Under the pieces are notes generated by a model. That model was not told where the DNA came from. It worked only from the letters and a program-made list of their open reading frames with translations, and did no database searches. A stretch of 47,823 nucleotides of DNA from Lachnospiraceae bacterium (GTDB lineage Bacteria; Bacillota; Clostridia; Lachnospirales; Lachnospiraceae), in contig JAJQFS010000046.1 of NCBI GenBank assembly GCA_021200995.1, positions 1-47,823 of the forward strand, given 5' to 3'. Positions 42,851 through 47,823 of the stretch are shown here, piece after piece. The stretch's first letter is position 1. Each line of letters starts with the position of its first letter. Position numbers and translations under genes: made by a program.

Positions 42851-43978
42851 ATGATGGAAGAAACCAGGAATATGACAGTCAATCCGCTCCCGGCCCTGAC
42901 CTGGAACCGCCTGAAAATGAATGCGGGCGAGGTGGAGCTTGCGGCTGCGCGGACGGGCGCAAAGATGACGATGAGCGAGCTGCCGGCGGGTGTTTCCGTG
43001 ACGAAATATCAACCTGAAGCGGTTCATTCAGAAACTGAAAATCAGAAAAGTGACGGGGAAATTTCAGGAAAATTCCGGGAAATCGAGTCCGGCATGGGCG
43101 TTGAATATGAGCAGTATATGGCGGACAGCCGTGTGATCCTGATAGAAACACAGCCTGATTGTGAAGCAGATGTTCCGCTTATTATAAACTTAAACTATAC
43201 GGACGAAGCACCGGCGGCCGACAGAATTTATCTTCATGCTGCCGCAAAATGCAGTTTATCCGTCATTTTTATCCTAAAAAGCACGCGGAAAGTGCAGGCT
43301 TCCTTGCAGATTAAAACCATCGCGGAGACTGAAGCACAGGTAGACCTGTTCGTAGCGCAGCTGACGGGGGATGGCTCGACCGTTCTGACAGATGTGGACA
43401 GTCTTTGCGAGGAAAAGGCACAGGTGTCCTTAACGAAGCTGGAACTGGGAGGCAGCGCACAGTATGTGGGCGTCTGCACTACTCTGGAGGGTAATAAAAG
43501 CGCCTTCCACGCGGAGGCTGGTTATCGCGTCCGTGCTGGCCAGCATCTGGACATGAATTATCTGGTACGCCATGTTGGCAGAAAGACAACCAGTGAGATG
43601 AACGCTTCCGGCGTGCTGGAAGAAAACGCGTTCAAGCTTTTCCGCGGCACCATCGATTTCCCGTGCGGCTGCGCGGGCGCGAAGGGCAATGAGAAAGAGG
43701 ATATTCTCCTGTTGGGAGAGCGGCAGGTCAACCAGACCATTCCCCTGATTTTGTGCCAGGAGGAGGAGGTGGAAGGCAACCACGGCGCGACCATCGGCAG
43801 GCTGCCGGAGCAGGTTTTATTCTATCTGGGTACGCGCGGTATTTCGTCAGAGGCCGCCGAGGATCTGATAGCGTCAGCAAAGCTGGAAGCGGTTTGCGGC
43901 CTGATTCCGGATGAGAAGGTCAAACAGACGGTGCGGGCTTTCCTCTGTGCCATGACGCGGGACAGGATCTGCGGGTAA
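42851..43978 (+). CDS. sufD: Fe-S assembly protein SufD
   Basis: 375 residues. A SufB paralogue, the partner of SufB in the SufBC2D complex. The C-terminal part is diagnostic: GNEKEDILLLGERQVNQTIPLILCQEEEVEGNHGATIGRLPEQVLFYLGTRGIS (by start and end). The N-terminal half is poorly conserved, as usual. Two neighbouring ATG codons at 42851 and 42854 both follow GGGAGGAGAAGG. The gap to sufB is 12 bases. Confidence 0.93.
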   Translation: MMEETRNMTVNPLPALTWNRLKMNAGEVELAAARTGAKMTMSELPAGVSVTKYQPEAVHSETENQKSDGEISGKFREIESGMGVEYEQYMADSRVILIETQPDCEADVPLIINLNYTDEAPAADRIYLHAAAKCSLSVIFILKSTRKVQASLQIKTIAETEAQVDLFVAQLTGDGSTVLTDVDSLCEEKAQVSLTKLELGGSAQYVGVCTTLEGNKSAFHAEAGYRVRAGQHLDMNYLVRHVGRKTTSEMNASGVLEENAFKLFRGTIDFPCGCAGAKGNEKEDILLLGERQVNQTIPLILCQEEEVEGNHGATIGRLPEQVLFYLGTRGISSEAAEDLIASAKLEAVCGLIPDEKVKQTVRAFLCAMTRDRICG

Positions 43979-44042
43979 CAGTGACGATCATAACAGCTGT
44001 AAACGGTTATGAAGGAATGCATTATATTGTGCCGCGCGTGTT

Positions 44043-44071
44043 TTGACATATATATAAACGGAGCTTATATG
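44043..44071 (+). promoter_or_regulatory. Possible internal suf promoter before sufS
   Basis: TTGACA (44043-44048), 17-base spacer, TATATG (44066-44071), in an AT-rich gap of 159 bases with three copies of GACATAT (44045, 44077, 44088). Confidence 0.45.
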
Positions 44072-44137
44072 CACAGGACATATGTATGACATATATGACT
44101 ATGATATGACTGTGGAGTATGAGAGAATAATATTGCT

Positions 44138-45349
44138 ATGAGAAACTATAAAGAAGACTTTCCTCTTTTAATGAATACAGACCTGGCTTACCTGGACAAC
44201 GCAGCCACGGCCCAGCGCCCGCAGGCGGTGCTGGATGCGGTGCAGGATTTTTATTTAAAATCCAACGCCAATCCGCTGCGCGGTCTTTATGACCTGGCCG
44301 TTGACGCGACGGACCGTTATGAAGCGGCCAGAGAGCGTGTCAGACGTTTCATCAACGCGGAGAAGACTGAGGAAATCATTTTCACCCGCAACACCACAGA
44401 GAGTATCAACCTCGTGGCATACAGCTGGGGACTGACGAATTTAAAGCCAGGCGACGAGATCCTGATCACCATCGCCGAGCATCACAGCAACATGCTGCCC
44501 TGGCAGATGGCAGCCCGCCAGACCGGCGCCACCTTAAAATATCTGGACTGTGACCCGGACGGCAGCTACCCGTTGGAGCATATTGCGGAGGCAATCACAC
44601 CGCAGACAAAGTTCGCGGCCATCGGCCATGTTTCCAATGTCTTAGGGTGTGTCAACCCAGTGGAGGAGATTATCGCGCGGGTGCATGCAAACGGCGGTCT
44701 TGTCCTGGTGGACGCGGCGCAGAGCACACCGCACTTGCCGGTTGACGTGCAGGCTCTGGACGCGGATTTTCTGGCGTTTTCCGGACACAAGGTTTATGGT
44801 CCCATGGGTATCGGTGTTCTTTATGGAAAGGAACATTTGTTGAATGAGATGCCGCCATTTTTGAGCGGCGGAGAGATGATTTCTTATGTGAGACGGGATG
44901 GTGCGGTGTATGCCGAGCTTCCACACAAATTTGAGGCTGGCACGGTCAATGCCGCGGACGCGGTGGGGCTGTCGGCGGCACTCGATTACATCGAGGAGAT
45001 CGGCTGGGATGCGATCTTAAAGCGCGAAGAGGAACTGACGAAGTACGCTTTTGACTGCATGACAGCAGTGACGGGTGTTCACATTCTGGGCAGTGCCGAC
45101 TATCGTCAACATCACGGAATTTTAAGCTTTACGCTGGATCAGGTGCATCCGCATGATATCGCGGCGATTCTGGCGGATGATCATGTGGCGGTCCGCGCCG
45201 GACACCACTGTGCGCAGCCGCTTTTGACGCACCTGGGCGTTCGTTCGTCCGCGCGGGTAAGTCTTGCTTTTTATAATACAGAGGAAGACATCGACAGATT
45301 TTCAGATAGTCTCAAATCCATCAGGAGGAAAATGGGCCTTGGCGAATAA
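44138..45349 (+). CDS. sufS: Cysteine desulfurase SufS
   Basis: 403 residues, class II desulfurase. It supplies sulfur to the SufBCD scaffold. YLDNAATAQRP at the start, TRNTTESINLVAYSW, ITIAEHHSNMLPWQ, VDAAQSTPH and the PLP Lys in FSGHKVYGP are typical. The persulfide Cys is in RAGHHCAQPLL. It overlaps sufU by 11 bases, consistent with SufU being its sulfur acceptor. Confidence 0.96.
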   Translation: MRNYKEDFPLLMNTDLAYLDNAATAQRPQAVLDAVQDFYLKSNANPLRGLYDLAVDATDRYEAARERVRRFINAEKTEEIIFTRNTTESINLVAYSWGLTNLKPGDEILITIAEHHSNMLPWQMAARQTGATLKYLDCDPDGSYPLEHIAEAITPQTKFAAIGHVSNVLGCVNPVEEIIARVHANGGLVLVDAAQSTPHLPVDVQALDADFLAFSGHKVYGPMGIGVLYGKEHLLNEMPPFLSGGEMISYVRRDGAVYAELPHKFEAGTVNAADAVGLSAALDYIEEIGWDAILKREEELTKYAFDCMTAVTGVHILGSADYRQHHGILSFTLDQVHPHDIAAILADDHVAVRAGHHCAQPLLTHLGVRSSARVSLAFYNTEEDIDRFSDSLKSIRRKMGLGE

Positions 45350-45764
45350 TACCTTTTATAATGAAATCTTAACCGATCACAATCTGCACCCCTATCACAA
45401 GGAGCGCTTACAGGACGCCAATCTGGTGCTGGAGGGCATCAATCCTTCCTGCGGAGACGATATCATTCTACAGCTGAAGGTGGAGGACAGCGTCATCGTG
45501 GGCGGCACCTTTGAGGGCGATGGCTGCGCCATTTCCCAGGCTTCCGTGGATATCATGCTGGATATGGTCGTGGGACGCACCAAAGAGGAGGCTCTGCACA
45601 TCGCGGACCTGTTTCATAAAATGATCGAGGGACGCGCCAGCGAAGAGGAAATCGAGGAGCTTGAGGAGGCGGGCGCTTTGCGTGATATTTCCCATATGCC
45701 CGCCCGCGTGAAGTGCGCCGTGCTGGGCTGGAACACCATGAAGGAGATGCTGGAGAAGGTGTGA
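45339..45764 (+). CDS. sufU: SufU sulfur-transfer protein
   Basis: 141 residues from a TTG start at 45339, 10 bases after AGGAGG; upstream starts lie inside sufS. SufU takes persulfide sulfur from SufS in Firmicutes by swapping a zinc ligand. The three Cys are in NPSCGDDI, GDGCAISQAS and RVKCAVLGW, with Asp in GDGC. SFxxM-like text is DISHMPARVKC. It is the last gene of the operon, which lacks an A-type carrier. Confidence 0.94.
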   Translation: MANNTFYNEILTDHNLHPYHKERLQDANLVLEGINPSCGDDIILQLKVEDSVIVGGTFEGDGCAISQASVDIMLDMVVGRTKEEALHIADLFHKMIEGRASEEEIEELEEAGALRDISHMPARVKCAVLGWNTMKEMLEKV

Positions 45765-45820
45765 GGATTTGGTATTTTGGTTATTTTTTGAAAACCGCTG
45801 CATAAGACGAATCTTTTTTG

Positions 45821-45849
45821 TTGACAAAAGGCGGTCGGGGTGCTATATT
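45821..45849 (+). promoter_or_regulatory. tRNA promoter
   Basis: TTGACA (45821-45826), 17-base spacer, TATATT (45844-45849), 22 bases before the first tRNA. Confidence 0.8.
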
Positions 45850-45871
45850 ATTTTAGTCGGCTGCGACGAAC

Positions 45872-45944
45872 GGGATCTTAGCTCAGCTGGGAGAGCACCT
45901 GCCTTACAAGCAGGGGGTCACAGGTTCGAGCCCTGTAGGTCCCA
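45872..45944 (+). tRNA. tRNA-Val (anticodon TAC)
   Basis: The acceptor stem GGGATCT/AGGTCCC, D arm GCTCAGCTGGGAGAGC, anticodon stem CCTGC/GCAGG with loop CTTACAA, and T arm ACAGGTTCGAGCCCTGT are complete. CCA is not encoded. Confidence 0.96.
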
Positions 45945-45948
45945 TTTT

Positions 45949-46022
45949 GGCGAAGTAGCTCAGTTGGCGAGAGCACACGGTTCATACCCGTGGTGTCGAG
46001 GGTTCAAATCCCCCCTTCGCTA
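45949..46022 (+). tRNA. tRNA-Met (anticodon CAT), elongator type
   Basis: Acceptor stem GGCGAAG/CTTCGCT, anticodon stem CACGG/CCGTG with loop TTCATAC, and T arm GAGGGTTCAAATCCCCC. It lacks the three G-C pairs of the initiator anticodon stem, so elongator Met is likely (Ile-CAT cannot be fully excluded). CCA is not encoded. Only 4 bases separate it from tRNA-Val. Confidence 0.93.
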
Positions 46023-46027
46023 CGAAA

Positions 46028-46065
46028 GAGGAACTTTTCATTCTGCATGAGAGGTTCCTTTTTTG
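46028..46065 (+). terminator. tRNA operon terminator
   Basis: AGGAACTTTTCAT pairs with ATGAGAGGTTCCT (two G-U pairs), loop TCTGC, then TTTTT. Confidence 0.88.
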
Positions 46066-46183
46066 TTGCGGAAAAATGGTTCCTCTAAAAGTATTCGTCT
46101 ACAGCCGCGCTGCGCAATTTTCCGTGAAAGGGTCCAAATACTTGTGCAGAATGACTGTATTTTCCATAAATCCAAAAAGTCTA

Positions 46184-47702
<1,519 letters not shown>

Positions 47703-47758
47703 AGGGCCACCAGAGGCAAATTTCATAAGCCAAATAAAAATGCATTTAGGAGGATGTT

Positions 47759-47788
47759 ATGGATTATAAGGGAAACACTGAAAAATAG
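47759..47788 (+). CDS. Nine-codon ORF with strong ribosome site, possibly a broken PTS gene
   Basis: ATG at 47759 after TTAGGAGGATGTT reads MDYKGNTEK and then TAG. The good site and the position right after the GH1 gene suggest the start of a PTS EII gene cut short by insertion or mutation, or a leader peptide. The window ends 35 bases later, so this is unresolved. Confidence 0.3.
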   Translation: MDYKGNTEK

Positions 47789-47823
47789 CACTTTCAGCTC
47801 AACTAACCATCCATGTGGATGAT

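Noticed and set aside
45769-46050. A 93-codon ORF across the two tRNA genes
   Set aside because: It is a translation of the tRNA genes, a frequent false call.

Overview
The window looks like chromosome of an anaerobic, low-G+C-lineage Firmicute, most likely a gut Lachnospiraceae (Clostridia). The evidence is a sortase-assembled pilus locus, a SufCBDSU iron-sulfur operon with no SufA, the class I glutamate synthase pair GltB/GltD, sigma-A-type promoters (TTGACA/TTGCAA, 17-nt spacer, TATAAT/TACAAT), strong AGGAGG ribosome sites and several GTG/TTG starts. Base composition is close to even in the genes, with AT-rich spacers.

Layout. 1-7.9 kb: a pilus operon with a large LPLTG adhesin (5' end outside the window, reading frame broken at about 410), an LPSTG backbone pilin, a class C sortase, a small LPQTG pilin and a second sortase. 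Repeats and hairpins sit at the pilin/sortase junction. 8-13.8 kb: a Uma2-type protein on the minus strand, an AI-2E-family membrane protein joined to an unusual HAD-CPBP protease fusion, an Rpn-type nuclease and a membrane-tethered XRE regulator. 14-23.8 kb: gltB-gltD behind a structured leader, a second AI-2E-family protein, a DUF308 membrane protein and enolase. 24-31 kb: a RecB-like nuclease fused to a DinG/XPD-type helicase, a GNAT acetyltransferase, a coiled-coil protein with signal peptidase I, QueH and ArgS. 31-37 kb: a GH105 hydrolase, cysteine synthase, a NifS-like desulfurase, a TtcA-family tRNA thiolation enzyme, TcdA and an SCP2-domain protein.

37.1-39.2 kb holds the remains of an aquaporin gene (internal deletion plus a stop codon), a gene-free stretch with several hairpins and palindromes, and a HigBA toxin-antitoxin pair. 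The antitoxin carries an ImmA/IrrE-like metallopeptidase domain, and two 21-bp operators flank the promoter. 39.4-45.8 kb: a HIT protein and an Rrf2/IscR-type regulator on the minus strand, diverging from sufCBDSU. 45.8-47.8 kb: tRNA-Val and tRNA-Met, a GH1 (6-phospho-)beta-glucosidase, and a very short ORF that stops after nine codons at the window edge.

Sulfur and Fe-S functions recur (cysK, NifS-like, TtcA-like, QueH, suf). A near-identical site, CCTA-N9-TAGGAATTA, lies just downstream of the -10 boxes of both cysK and suf, suggesting control by the Rrf2 regulator encoded next to suf. I did not find a clearly new multi-gene system. The best leads are that candidate regulon, the structured gene-free stretch at 37.3-37.7 kb, the RNA elements of the pilus operon and the HAD-CPBP fusion.
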